A stretch of DNA of 64,000 nt from Streptomyces mashuensis (GCF_014654785.1 NZ_BNBD01000003.1:62001-126000), one strand, 5' to 3'. Positions 36,682 through 44,503 are shown, counted from the stretch's first letter. The notes: generated by a model not told the origin, from the letters alone. Program-made: numbers and translations.

Positions 36682-36688
36682 GTTTGAG
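36669..36688 (-). promoter_or_regulatory. Stoperator-like site 2
   Basis: Plus-strand AGTTACCGGTCAAGTTTGAG, identical to site 1 in the 19 positions after the first. It fills the 31-base gap between the ATPase and the resolvase genes and supplies the -35 box of the promoter-like sequence there. Confidence 0.72.
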
Positions 36689-36694
36689 ATAAGA

Positions 36695-37510
36695 CTAAAA
36701 GGCGTGATCGACATCACGGAGGCGGATGTTCGACTGGTTGAATTCGAGGGCTGCGTACGTTTCCCCCGAGCTGTCCTCTCGCCCCTCCCGGTTCTTGACC
36801 ACGCTGACGTTGAGCGTCCTCCCGGACATGCCGTCAACCTCCTTGTGCATGGTCAAGATGAGCGAAGGAACTCGGCTGATCTTTCCTCGCAGTCCGCTCT
36901 GCGGAATGGGCTTGAGGCCGTCTGAATATTCGCCGACAACGTGATGCATCGCCATCACGTGGGCGTGGGTCTCACGCGCCATCTCTGCCAGGTAATCGCA
37001 GAGACCTTCCAGGCCGAACGTGTAGGACTCCGCGCTGTCCGCCGCGCCGGCATCGACGTTGCTCAGGTTGTCGAGGACCACGAGGTGCGGGTAAATCCCG
37101 AAGACCTCGCGAAAACACTCGAGCAGCAGCTCCAGCGTGGCGGGGGTGGGTCGGGCCTCGAAGTTGAAGCGGATCCACCAACGCTGGGCCAGCGCCGGGG
37201 CGTACTCCGCGAAGTCCCCCTCGTGCAGCTTGCGCTTGATGACCTTGCTGTCGTCGCCCGTGATGATGGCCGTCGCTCTGCTGAGCTGCGTCGCGGCCGT
37301 GGAGTCCGCGGAGAAGTACAGGCAGGGGACGTTCGACTGGACCGCGAAGTTGACGGCCAGGACGGACTTGCCAGTGCCTCCGGCCGCGGCCACCACGGAG
37401 AGCTCGCCCCTGCGGAGCTCAGCCTCCAGGCGGGTCAGGCCCTTGAAAGGGTTCGGCAGCGGCTCGCCGGCGGCGCCCCGGACCCGCACCGATTGAGAGA
37501 GGGAGTACAT
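36695..37510 (-). CDS. DnaB/RecA-like replicative ATPase
   Basis: The 271-residue protein has Walker A VAAAGGTGKSVLA, Walker B LVVLDNLSN, and MHHVVGEYS and SGLRGKISRVP further on, as in DnaB-like and RepA-like phage helicases that lack the N-terminal domain. It probably unwinds DNA at the phage fork. ATG 37510 shares a base with the upstream stop. Confidence 0.88.
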   Translation of the reverse strand: MYSLSQSVRVRGAAGEPLPNPFKGLTRLEAELRRGELSVVAAAGGTGKSVLAVNFAVQSNVPCLYFSADSTAATQLSRATAIITGDDSKVIKRKLHEGDFAEYAPALAQRWWIRFNFEARPTPATLELLLECFREVFGIYPHLVVLDNLSNVDAGAADSAESYTFGLEGLCDYLAEMARETHAHVMAMHHVVGEYSDGLKPIPQSGLRGKISRVPSLILTMHKEVDGMSGRTLNVSVVKNREGREDSSGETYAALEFNQSNIRLRDVDHAF

Positions 37511-38313
37511 CAGGCGGCGAACCCCAGGTCGCGTAGGGCCGCGAGGACGACGTCCCGCGGACCGAAGAGGAAGCCGAGCTGGCCCTCCTCCACGACGACG
37601 GTCGGTTCGAGGGTCCGAACCGCGCCGTCCTCAGCGGGCTGCCCATCCCTGCGGATCTTCGCGGGGCTCCAGGTGCCGCAGGTGGTCTGGGTTCGCCCCG
37701 CCGCGGTTCCGATGACGTCCGGGCACCGGTACCAGACGTAGAGGTCGCCGTTCTCGTCCCGTCGGCTCTTCGACTGGCGGCGCACCATCTCTCCGTGCTG
37801 GCACCGGATCGAGGCGTCCGCGAACTGCTGGAGGGTGACGCCCTTGGTGCTCTTCAGCTCGGCGATGACCTCCAGCCCGGTGGGCCCCACGGCTTCGGCG
37901 AACGTCTCCTTCATCCGCTCCTGGTGGAACGAAAGGTCGGCGTCACCGCGCCGGATTGCGGGCAGCAGCCCGCTGGTGATCCATCGCCGGAACGGTTCGG
38001 CCTGCGGTTTGTCGCTGCGGAGGATGAGCTCGTACAGGCCGGCCTCGGTCAGGAAGGTGAGGCCCTGCTTGGGGTTCCGGCCGAAGAAGCCCTTCGGGAT
38101 AGTGGGGGTCTGGCCCCCACTAACGGCGTCGTCGCAGGTCAGAACGATGGTGTTGTCCGGGTGCAGTCGCCGGTAGGCGTCCTGGTGGTACTGGATGCCG
38201 AGCACCCGGCAGCAGTCGGGTCCGGCGAAGAGGACTTCGTCGTCCATGATCAGGCAGCGGATGGGCTGCCCGCCCTCGGGGAACGTCGTTACGGTGAGCT
38301 GAATGCCGTTCAC
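37510..38313 (-). CDS. Bro-N domain protein (antirepressor-like)
   Basis: The 267-residue product has an N-terminal Bro-N domain (FPEGGQPIRCLIMDDEVLFAG, QYHQDAYRRLHPDNT, LTFLTEAGLYELILRSDKPQAEPFRRW). The C-terminal part has spaced Cys/His (CQHGE, YRCPD, TTCGTW) that could bind zinc. Bro-N proteins are DNA-binding and often act as antirepressors. GTG 38313 is the most likely start; an upstream TTG lies within stoperator site 3. Confidence 0.82.
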   Translation of the reverse strand: MNGIQLTVTTFPEGGQPIRCLIMDDEVLFAGPDCCRVLGIQYHQDAYRRLHPDNTIVLTCDDAVSGGQTPTIPKGFFGRNPKQGLTFLTEAGLYELILRSDKPQAEPFRRWITSGLLPAIRRGDADLSFHQERMKETFAEAVGPTGLEVIAELKSTKGVTLQQFADASIRCQHGEMVRRQSKSRRDENGDLYVWYRCPDVIGTAAGRTQTTCGTWSPAKIRRDGQPAEDGAVRTLEPTVVVEEGQLGFLFGPRDVVLAALRDLGFAA

Positions 38314-38327
38314 TGCGATCCGATCTA

Positions 38328-38347
38328 AGTTACCGGTCAAGCACGAG
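38328..38347 (-). promoter_or_regulatory. Stoperator-like site 3
   Basis: Plus-strand AGTTACCGGTCAAGCACGAG. Core identical to sites 1 and 2, flank diverged. It lies 15 bases before the Bro-N start and next to the terminator at 38350-38374. Confidence 0.7.
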
Positions 38348-38349
38348 TC

Positions 38350-38374
38350 GAAAAAATAGACCCTCGAAGGGCCC
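38350..38374 (-). terminator. Intrinsic terminator in the early module
   Basis: On the minus strand GGCCCT, loop TCG, AGGGTC is followed by TATTTTTT, a true U-run, rare in Streptomyces. It lies after the exonuclease gene and before the Bro-N gene, so the early arm has at least two transcription units. Confidence 0.7.
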
Positions 38375-38388
38375 TGGCTTTGCGATTT

Positions 38389-39186
38389 CTATTTTAGGTT
38401 ACCGGACAAGTTTGACTTAAAAAAACAGGCGTGGGATACGTCACAGAATCGGCACTGGAATCCGGGCTGCGGCGGGAAGTCGCCTGCCTTCACGCCGGCA
38501 TCCATCGCGACGAATCGCTCAGCGACCTGCTCCTCGGTGATGGCGTCCATTTTGAGCGGACGGCTGAGGCCGCCGTTCTTCGCCAGGTACCAGTCGGCCT
38601 TGTTGACCTCGACGTCGTACGCCTTGCGCAGGGCAACGGTGTACACCTCCAGCTGGAACCGGGACTTCGTGGTACCGGTCTTCCAGTCGCGCGGCCGGAG
38701 CGCGCCGTCCGGGTCCTGGACGACTTGGTCGATGTATCCGCGGACGTTCACTCCGCCGAGCTCGACCAGGAAGTACAGCTCGAGCGCCGGCTTGTCCTCG
38801 GGGGTCTTCCACGTTTCGGTGGGATGCGCCTCGGCCCAGTCGACGTAGGCGCGCACTTGATCTTGGCCCAGGCGGTACCGCCTCTCGATGTCGGCGCCCC
38901 CGGGCAGGCCGGCGGCCAGCCACCTGTCGGTGTCCGGCTCCCGTTCCAGGCCCGCGTTGACCAGCGCGCTGTACCGGTCGCTGAAGAGCTGCACGGCCTG
39001 GTCGGCCGGCATAGTGCGCTCCGACAGCTCATACGCCTCTACCGCAGCGTGGAAGGCAGTGCCGTGGTGCGACCATGCTGCGGGCCGCGGGGGCACTCGC
39101 TCGACCCGCTGTAGGTAGTACCTCCAGCCGCACTGCTCGTACTGCTGCGCCTGCGAGACGCTGCGGGGCTGAGTTTCGATGCTCAA
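38389..39186 (-). CDS. Cas4/RecB-like exonuclease
   Basis: The 265-residue protein has the PD-(D/E)XK pattern ELYFLVELGGVNVRGYIDQVV ... LRPRDWKTGTTK ... QLEVYTVALRKAY and Cys residues in YEQCGWRYY and FQCRFCDVSHAC suited to an Fe-S cluster, as in Cas4/RecB nucleases. It likely processes phage DNA ends for recombination. The start is TTG 39186, overlapping the upstream stop as TTGA. L5 carries a RecB-like gene near its repressor too. Confidence 0.85.
   Translation of the reverse strand: MSIETQPRSVSQAQQYEQCGWRYYLQRVERVPPRPAAWSHHGTAFHAAVEAYELSERTMPADQAVQLFSDRYSALVNAGLEREPDTDRWLAAGLPGGADIERRYRLGQDQVRAYVDWAEAHPTETWKTPEDKPALELYFLVELGGVNVRGYIDQVVQDPDGALRPRDWKTGTTKSRFQLEVYTVALRKAYDVEVNKADWYLAKNGGLSRPLKMDAITEEQVAERFVAMDAGVKAGDFPPQPGFQCRFCDVSHACFFKSNLSGNLK
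38397..38416 (-). promoter_or_regulatory. Stoperator-like site 4
   Basis: Plus-strand GGTTACCGGACAAGTTTGAC, one core mismatch (A for T). It overlaps the last codons of the exonuclease gene, so it cannot be its promoter; a transcription-blocking role would fit. Confidence 0.6.
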
Positions 39187-39527
39187 GCTGCTCCATCCAT
39201 TGTGCGGACAATCAACCGGTGGGTGTGCCACGTGCTTCCTGGCAGAGCGGGGTGGGGGCACGACACGTACTCGAAGGTTATGGCGTTCTCAGTGAGTGAA
39301 AGGTCCCGCTCCTGCTCGAAGACCGCGAGTTCTTCCATGTCGTCCTCGTCGGCAAGGTCTGAGGTGAAGACGCGGTAGCACGCGGTCTCGTCGAACCGGG
39401 CCTCCGTGATCAGGATGCCGGTGGTCAAAAGGACGAGACGGTACTCAAGGAACGGCAGGTCTGCGAACGAGATCAAGTTGTCGTCCAGCACGACTCGGCG
39501 GCGCTGCACGACGGATGCTTGCGGCAT
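39183..39527 (-). CDS. 114-residue phage protein of unknown function
   Basis: MPQASVVQRRRVVLDDNLIS starts at ATG 39527 with a G-rich ribosome binding site. It is acidic in the middle (SDLADEDDMEELAVFEQERD) and mostly beta-prone. As the first gene of the leftward early arm it could be a host-takeover or regulatory protein. No family recognised. Confidence 0.7.
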   Translation of the reverse strand: MPQASVVQRRRVVLDDNLISFADLPFLEYRLVLLTTGILITEARFDETACYRVFTSDLADEDDMEELAVFEQERDLSLTENAITFEYVSCPHPALPGSTWHTHRLIVRTMDGAA

Positions 39528-39580
39528 CGGCTGTCCCCCCTTGGACGAGGGAGGCGAAAATGATCAACCTCCCAATTTCG

Positions 39581-39594
39581 GGTTACCGGTCAAC
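39581..39594 (-). promoter_or_regulatory. Stoperator-like site 5
   Basis: Plus-strand GGTTACCGGTCAAC, 54 bases upstream of the 114-residue protein gene, the first gene of the early arm. Only the last core base differs from sites 1-3. Confidence 0.68.
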
Positions 39595-39691
39595 CGCGAT
39601 CTTACACACGGCCGCGCACCCCCGACCAAGGGGTGCCGCTTCCGGCCGACTCCCCATAATGGCTGCGCCGGCGGTCGAAGATCATTTAGAG

Positions 39692-39722
39692 TTGATCATG
39701 CATGCATGACGCAACTGATCAA
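39692..39722. promoter_or_regulatory. Inverted repeat upstream of the cargo gene
   Basis: TTGATCA (39692-39698) and TGATCAA (39716-39722) form a perfect inverted repeat with 17 bases between, and ATGCATGCAT lies inside. It sits 38 bases before the cargo promoter, where an operator would be expected. No regulator is identified. Confidence 0.4.
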
Positions 39723-39759
39723 GAATCGGAGGCCGCTTTACCCGTCCATGAAGATCCTT

Positions 39760-39788
39760 TTAACCTCCCGGGGAAACCCGGATAAGCT
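39760..39788 (+). promoter_or_regulatory. Promoter of the prophage cargo gene
   Basis: TTAACC (39760-39765), a 17-base spacer with a CCCGGGGAAACCCGG fold-back, and TAAGCT (39783-39788). Transcription from about 39795 would give a 30-base leader to ATG 39825. Confidence 0.5.
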
Positions 39789-39824
39789 TCGCATCAGGTA
39801 ACACAAGAGCATGTGGAGTTGTCG

Positions 39825-40838
39825 ATGCGAGCCATCGTGGTGGAGAGGCCGGGCGATCTTGGGGCGCTCCGGTTGGCAGACGTCCCAGAGCCCACTCCGG
39901 TGCTAGGCCACGAGCTCGTGACGGTGACGCGGGCCGGCGTGAACTTCGCGGACATCTCCATGCGGGAGAACGGGCACCTGCTGCCCGTGGAATACCCCTT
40001 CATCCCTGGTTGCGAGCTCGTGGGCATCGCGCCGGACGGCCGCCGGGTCGTCGCCTTGGTGAGCAGCGGCGCGTACGCGGAGAAGGCCCTCGTCCCCTCG
40101 AACCTCACCTGGGACGTACCGGACTACATCACGGACGATCAGGCGTGCGCCCTAGCGTTGTGGGGCCAGTCGGCCTGGCACATGTTGTTCACCAGGCTCC
40201 AGGTGAAGCTCGGCGAGACGATCCTGATCCCGGCCGCGGCAGGGGGGCTCGGCTCCCTGGCGCTTCAGCTTGCCCTCGGCGGCGGGCGGAAGGTGATCGC
40301 GCTGGAGAACGGCGAGCACCGCAAGCGGATCGTCCGGGACCTCGGTGCGCACGCCGTTGTGGACACCTCCACCACCGACGACCTGACCGAGCGCATCCTC
40401 GACGCCGCCGGCGGGCCGGTTGACGCGGCCATGGCTGTCGCGGGGAGCCCGACCCTCATGCCCACGCTGGAAGCGCTGGCGCCGCTGGGCAGGATGACCG
40501 TTTTCGGCTGCGGCGCACGCAAGGAGGAGCCGAGGCTGCTCAACGCGCTGGTCAGCGGCTCGCGGACGGTCAGCGGCTTCTGGCTCCCGAACCTATTCTC
40601 CGACCCCAAGCACCCGTACCCCCTGATGGCGTCGATGGAGCAGCTGTTCCGGGACACGAAGGACGGGCGCATCAAGCCCATCATCGGCGTGGTTCACAGC
40701 CTGGAGAGCGCCGTGTGGGCCCATATGGCAGTGGAGGAAGGCCGCACCTGCCGCACCGCAGGCAAGATCATGCTCGACCCCACCGAGGGTGTTCAGCACG
40801 CCACCAGGCCCGCCGACCAACCGTTCGTCGGCTGGTAA
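39825..40838 (+). CDS. NADPH:quinone-reductase-like MDR oxidoreductase, prophage cargo (moron)
   Basis: The 337-residue protein is a zinc-free medium-chain dehydrogenase: MRAIVVERPGDLGALRLAD, AGVNFADISMREN, YPFIPGCELVG and the nucleotide-binding ILIPAAAGGLGSLALQLAL. Such enzymes reduce quinones or enones with NADPH. It runs against the early operon, between it and the repressor, with its own promoter and a shared terminator, the hallmark of a gene expressed in the lysogen. ATG 39825 has TGGAG upstream; GTG 39813 is less likely. Confidence 0.9.
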   Translation: MRAIVVERPGDLGALRLADVPEPTPVLGHELVTVTRAGVNFADISMRENGHLLPVEYPFIPGCELVGIAPDGRRVVALVSSGAYAEKALVPSNLTWDVPDYITDDQACALALWGQSAWHMLFTRLQVKLGETILIPAAAGGLGSLALQLALGGGRKVIALENGEHRKRIVRDLGAHAVVDTSTTDDLTERILDAAGGPVDAAMAVAGSPTLMPTLEALAPLGRMTVFGCGARKEEPRLLNALVSGSRTVSGFWLPNLFSDPKHPYPLMASMEQLFRDTKDGRIKPIIGVVHSLESAVWAHMAVEEGRTCRTAGKIMLDPTEGVQHATRPADQPFVGW

Positions 40839-40853
40839 CCCCCCGAGCAACGG

Positions 40854-40888
40854 AGAGAGCCGTCACCCTGCTGGGGTGGCGGCTCTCT
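40854..40888. terminator. Bidirectional terminator between cargo gene and repressor
   Basis: AGAGAGCCGTCACCC (40854-40868) pairs with GGGTGGCGGCTCTCT (40874-40888) over 15 bp with one G-T pair. It isolates the two convergent genes that should be on in the lysogen. Confidence 0.75.
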
Positions 40889-40896
40889 GCATGAAT

Positions 40897-41481
40897 TTAT
40901 TCTCCCTGCGCTTCGACCTCGGCGACGGCCTCTTTCACCGCGGCCTTCTCGTCTTTCCCCTCGGCGACCTTGGCGATGGCCAGTTCGAGCGCCAGTTGCT
41001 CCTTCTTCTCCTCCACCGGGCTCTTGATCGTTATCAAGCGGAGGTCTTCCTCGCCGGTTGGCAGCTCCTTGCCCGCCGGCCACCGGAAGAACAGCCCACC
41101 GTCGCGTTCCGTTCGCTCGACCCACTTGAAGCCGTCGGGCGACGCCGGGTCGTAGTCGAGGACTTCGCCAGGGAAGCGGCGGGCGATGCCCGCGGCCCAC
41201 TTCCTCTGCTGCTGAGTGAGCGTGGTGTCCATCATCCGGCGGCGCATGAGAGCTTTGACCCGCTTGGACTCGTATTTCCTGTGATGCGCCCCATCCGCCA
41301 TCTCCCAGGGGATGAGGGAAGCGACCTTTGCCGCCGGGGTCTCGGTCATGTAACCGGACATCGCGATGGACACGGCCTGCTTGGAGACGCCGTAGATCCT
41401 GGCGATCTGCACCTGGTCCAGCTTCTCCTTGTAGTAGAGGTCGAGCAAAACCTCTACCGACGGCAGGATCTCGAAAGGCAC
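40897..41481 (-). CDS. Immunity repressor of the L5 gp71 / Bxb1 gp69 type
   Basis: The 194-residue protein has an N-terminal helix-turn-helix (VLLDLYYKEKLDQVQIARIY, then GVSKQAVSIAMSG) and a middle part that reads like cluster A mycobacteriophage repressors (ASLIPWEMADGAHHRKYESK, RKWAAGIARRFPGEVLDYDP, DGFKWVERTERDGGLFF). The acidic/Lys-rich tail is extra. GTG 41481 has CGGAGGAC upstream. It lies at the far end of the early arm, as in L5, and a stoperator overlaps the -35 of its promoter. Likeness judged by eye. Confidence 0.8.
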   Translation of the reverse strand: MPFEILPSVEVLLDLYYKEKLDQVQIARIYGVSKQAVSIAMSGYMTETPAAKVASLIPWEMADGAHHRKYESKRVKALMRRRMMDTTLTQQQRKWAAGIARRFPGEVLDYDPASPDGFKWVERTERDGGLFFRWPAGKELPTGEEDLRLITIKSPVEEKKEQLALELAIAKVAEGKDEKAAVKEAVAEVEAQGE

Positions 41482-41534
41482 GGGTCCTCCGGGTGGACAG
41501 TCTCCGGTCGCCCCGGGCTGCTGTGAGATCTGCA

Positions 41535-41564
41535 ACGCTAGCGGCGGGGCGGGGTACCGGTCAA
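41535..41564 (-). promoter_or_regulatory. Repressor promoter overlapping a stoperator
   Basis: On the minus strand TTGACC (41564-41559), an 18-base spacer and TAGCGT (41540-41535). The leader to GTG 41481 would be about 47 bases. The -35 lies inside stoperator site 6, so the repressor should control itself. Confidence 0.55.
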
Positions 41565-41571
41565 CTTTGAG
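41552..41571 (-). promoter_or_regulatory. Stoperator-like site 6
   Basis: Plus-strand GGGTACCGGTCAACTTTGAG, two core changes from site 1 but the same flank TTTGAG. It is the most diverged copy and sits at the repressor's own promoter. Confidence 0.65.
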
Positions 41572-41900
41572 ATCACGCGCACAACAACCTTGAGGTGTCA
41601 GGCACACGCCACCTGTGACCTACATCTCACTTCCGGATCTCGGCGTCCGAAACGCTTCTCCGGACACCGACATTAATAGTGAGACCGAGTGAAACGAGGT
41701 CGAACGCTGAAACAGGTAATTCAGCACTGAAGTAGAAGATCATTGAATGCTTCTCCCTGTTGATCTCCTGTTTGATCGAGCAAGTCTCTCCAGTCAGAGA
41801 TCCAGAGAGAACGGAGCCCCGGAGCCAGATACGCAACCTCCGGGGCTCCAGGGTTCACCGGCACGGTGCATCCCCAATTCGCGCCACGGAGGTGCACCCC
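41572..41900. other. 329-bp gap: presumed cos end and late leader, with a strong hairpin
   Basis: No coding frame is convincing. In the linear phage genome the repressor end and the HNH/terminase end meet here, so cos should lie in this stretch. A 12-bp perfect hairpin GGAGCCCCGGAG (41813-41824) / CTCCGGGGCTCC (41838-41849) lies in the leader of the late genes and could be a terminator, antitermination target or packaging signal. Confidence 0.45.
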
Positions 41901-42227
41901 ATACCCAGAGCCAAACAGATCTGTCTGGTGGCCGGCTGCATCTCCGTGGCTCAGCACACCGGCCGCTGCGCAAGCCACAGGCGTCCCCACAACTGGAACA
42001 CCTGCGTCTCGGCACGCAACAGGAACCGTCCCGGCGACGCCGCCTCCCGGCGGTCCCGCGCTCTGGCCCGCGACCGCTTCACCTGCCAGGGCTGCGGGAG
42101 TCGGCAGCAGCTGGAGGTGGACCACATCCTGCCCGTCGCCCGTGGCGGCACCTGGGCCCTGGAGAACCTTCGCACCCTGTGCCGGCCCTGCCACCGAACG
42201 AAGACCTACGAGGACCGCACCGGTTGA
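41901..42227 (+). CDS. HNH endonuclease, likely started by AUA
   Basis: The 108-residue protein has Cys pairs in ICLVAGC and GRCASH and a full HNH motif: FTCQGCGSRQQLEVDHILPV and LRTLCRPCHRTKT. HNH proteins beside terminase genes help HK97-type packaging at cos. GGAGG (41888-41892) is eight bases before an ATA codon, and the protein from there would read MPRAKQICLVAGC, the usual N-terminus of this family. GTG 41892 is in frame but is itself part of the Shine-Dalgarno. Confidence 0.85.
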   Translation: MPRAKQICLVAGCISVAQHTGRCASHRRPHNWNTCVSARNRNRPGDAASRRSRALARDRFTCQGCGSRQQLEVDHILPVARGGTWALENLRTLCRPCHRTKTYEDRTG

Positions 42228-42266
42228 GCCGGTGCATTCATTAATTCATTCAGCTGGAGACTCGTC

Positions 42267-42440
42267 ATGTCCGCCGACTGCGACGGCCTGTGCCGCCCCT
42301 GCACCTGCCCCTTCCCGCCGACCACACCGCGCCAGCCCCTGCGGGCGGCACAGACCCGGCGGTGGCACCGCGAGGCGCAGTCCGAGCTGGACGACCTGGC
42401 GGAGTTCCACGACATCAACCCCAAGGCGGTGAAGCTGTAG
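42267..42440 (+). CDS. 57-residue Cys-rich protein before the small terminase
   Basis: ATG 42267 is preceded by CTGGAGA at six bases. The product has a Cys cluster near the start (CDGLCRPCTC), then a basic and a helical part ending NPKAVKL. Its stop shares a G with the GTG of the small terminase, so the two are coupled. It may be a small zinc protein helping packaging; function unknown. Confidence 0.65.
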   Translation: MSADCDGLCRPCTCPFPPTTPRQPLRAAQTRRWHREAQSELDDLAEFHDINPKAVKL

Positions 42441-42877
42441 TGGTAGCTCGCCGCGGACCGGCTCCGAAGCCGAACGCGATCCGCAGGAACACCTCACACG
42501 CGCTGGGCACGCACCCGTTGACCGCAGCTCCCGCTGAAGGTCGCGAGTTGCCGAAGTCGCTCGGCATCCAGACCGCCGGCGCCCGCCGCTTCTGGAAGAC
42601 CTGGTCCTCGTCGCCACAGACCCAGCACTGGGCCGAAACCGACTGGGCCGAACTCGAGATCGCGGTGAAGCTGGCGGACGCCTTCTTCCTCGGCGACACC
42701 CGAGTCGCCGGCGAGCTCCGCCAGCGCGTCGGCCGGTGGGGCGCGACGGTCGAGGACAGGGCCCGCCTTCGCATGAGCCTCGACCAGCAGGCACGCGAAG
42801 AGCACGAAGACGTACAGCAAGCCCCGCGGGGCGTCACGAGCATCGACCGGTACCGGCAGGCGTTCACCGCCTCGTAG
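42440..42877 (+). CDS. Phage terminase small subunit
   Basis: The 145-residue product starts at GTG 42440 and opens with RRGPAPKPNAIRRNTS, the basic N-terminus of P27-type small terminases, followed by a helical part (WAELEIAVKLADAFFLGD). It should bind the packaging site and recruit TerL. Position between HNH and terL supports the call. Confidence 0.82.
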   Translation: MVARRGPAPKPNAIRRNTSHALGTHPLTAAPAEGRELPKSLGIQTAGARRFWKTWSSSPQTQHWAETDWAELEIAVKLADAFFLGDTRVAGELRQRVGRWGATVEDRARLRMSLDQQAREEHEDVQQAPRGVTSIDRYRQAFTAS

Positions 42878-42894
42878 GTCAGTGAGGGGGGCGT

Positions 42895-44503
42895 GTGCCG
42901 CAGACCGGCAACATCCCCCAGCGGATGCCCGAACGGACCCTTGCTTGGGAGATCCTGGGATGGGCCGAGCGCTACATCGTCCAGCCGGACGGCGAACGTG
43001 CCGGTTCTCCCTGGCGGTTCAGCGACGAGCAGATACGATTCCTCGCCCACTGGTTCGCGGTTGACGAGAACGGGAGGTGGGTCTACTCCTCGGGGTGCCT
43101 GCGGCGCTCCAAGGGGTGGTTAGTGGGGTAAAAGCCCGCTTCTGGCGGCTTTGTGCATCGTGGAGTTCATCGGCCCCTGCCGCTTCTCCCACTGGGCCGC
43201 CGAGGGCGAGGCGTGCGCCTCCTGCGGCGGCGTTCCGCACACCGGGCCGGAGCTCCACCCGATCGGCAAGCCGGTCCCTCTGCCGCTGGTGAACCTGGCC
43301 GCCACGAGCATCGACCAGACGGCGAACGTCTACGACGCGATCCGCGGCATGCTCGCAGAGAGCCCGGCCGAGAAGGAGTTCGCGCTCGACATCGGCAAGA
43401 CCCTCGTCCAGTTCAAGAGCGGCCGACCCGGTTCTATCCGCCCGGTCACCGCCAGCTCCCGCGGCCTGGAGGGCGCCCGGCAGACGTTCGTATGCCTGGA
43501 CGAATCGCACCATCTTGTCGAGTCGAACCAAGGCATACACGTATACGACGTGTTGGACAGAAATGTCCGCAAGACGGCAGGCGCCGGCAGCAGGTTGCTG
43601 GAGTCGACGAACGCGTACTCGCCGAGCGAGGGCAGCGTCGCCCAACGGACCCACGAGGCGCACCTCGCCGGGTCGAAGGGCCTGCTGTACGACTGCCTCG
43701 AAGCACCCCCGGGGATCGACCTCAAGGACGCCGATGCCCTGCGGGCCGGCCTGGTCGAGGCGTACGGCGACTCGTCGTGGGTCGACATCGACGGCCTGGT
43801 GGAGGCCATCCAGGACCCCCGGACCTCCGAGGCGAACGCCAGGCGGTTCTACCTGGACGAGATCTTCTCCTCCGACGGCTCATGGATGGACAAGTCCGTC
43901 TGGGACGCGTGCGTCGACCACTCCGACCCCATCAAGCCGGGCGACAAGATCAGCATCGGTTTCGACGGAAGCCTCTTCAACGATTCGTCAGGTGTTGTCG
44001 GCTGCCGACTCCGGGACGGCCGGCTCTTCGTCATCGACGTCTGGGAGAAGCCCGAGAAGGCCCCTCCGGACTGGGAGATTGACGTCCTCGCGGTCGAGGC
44101 CGCCATCCACCGCGCATTCGCGACCTACGACGTCGCTTGGGCGTACTGCGACCCCCCGTTCTTCCAGGAAGCCATCGGTAGGTGGGCCTTGACGTTCGGC
44201 GACGACCGTGTCTTCGAATATTGGACCAACCGGCCGACCCGGATGTGCGAGGCCATCGAAAGGTTCCACTCGGCCGCGGCGGTCGGCGATTTGAGCCACG
44301 ACGGAGACCCGCGTCTTACCCGGCACGTCCTGAACGCGGTGACGAGAGAGGTTCCCCAGGGAACTCTCATCCAGAAAGACAGTCCGAGATCACGACGCAA
44401 AATCGACCTTGCGGTGTGCGCCATCCTGGCATTTGAGGGACGGGCAGACGCCATTGCTGACGGTCGACTGCACAGCCATCGCAGGCGAGTTGTTGGGTTC
44501 TGA
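42895..44503 (+). pseudogene. terL: Terminase large subunit, frame broken at the Walker A loop
   Basis: The N-terminal frame from GTG 42895 runs PERTLAWEILGWAERYIV ... GCLRRSKGW and then LVG and a stop at 43129-43131. The second frame, read from 43127, continues GKSPLLAALCIVEFIGPCRF and goes on as ordinary TerL with Walker B TFVCLDESHH and nuclease-domain acidic residues (SIGFDGSLFNDSSG, WAYCDPPF) to 44503. Removing seven bases (TTAGTGG) would restore RRSKGWGKSP; removing one G would give an over-long loop. As written no full-length motor can be made. Confidence 0.85.

Noticed and set aside
39406..39801. Plus-strand frame before the cargo gene
   Set aside because: Overlaps the 114-residue gene and the regulatory region, has irregular composition and no ribosome binding site.
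43111..43135. Programmed frameshift in terL
   Set aside because: A +1 shift gives SKGWLVGKSP, which has wrong Walker A spacing, and no slippery sequence is present; an insertion is more likely.
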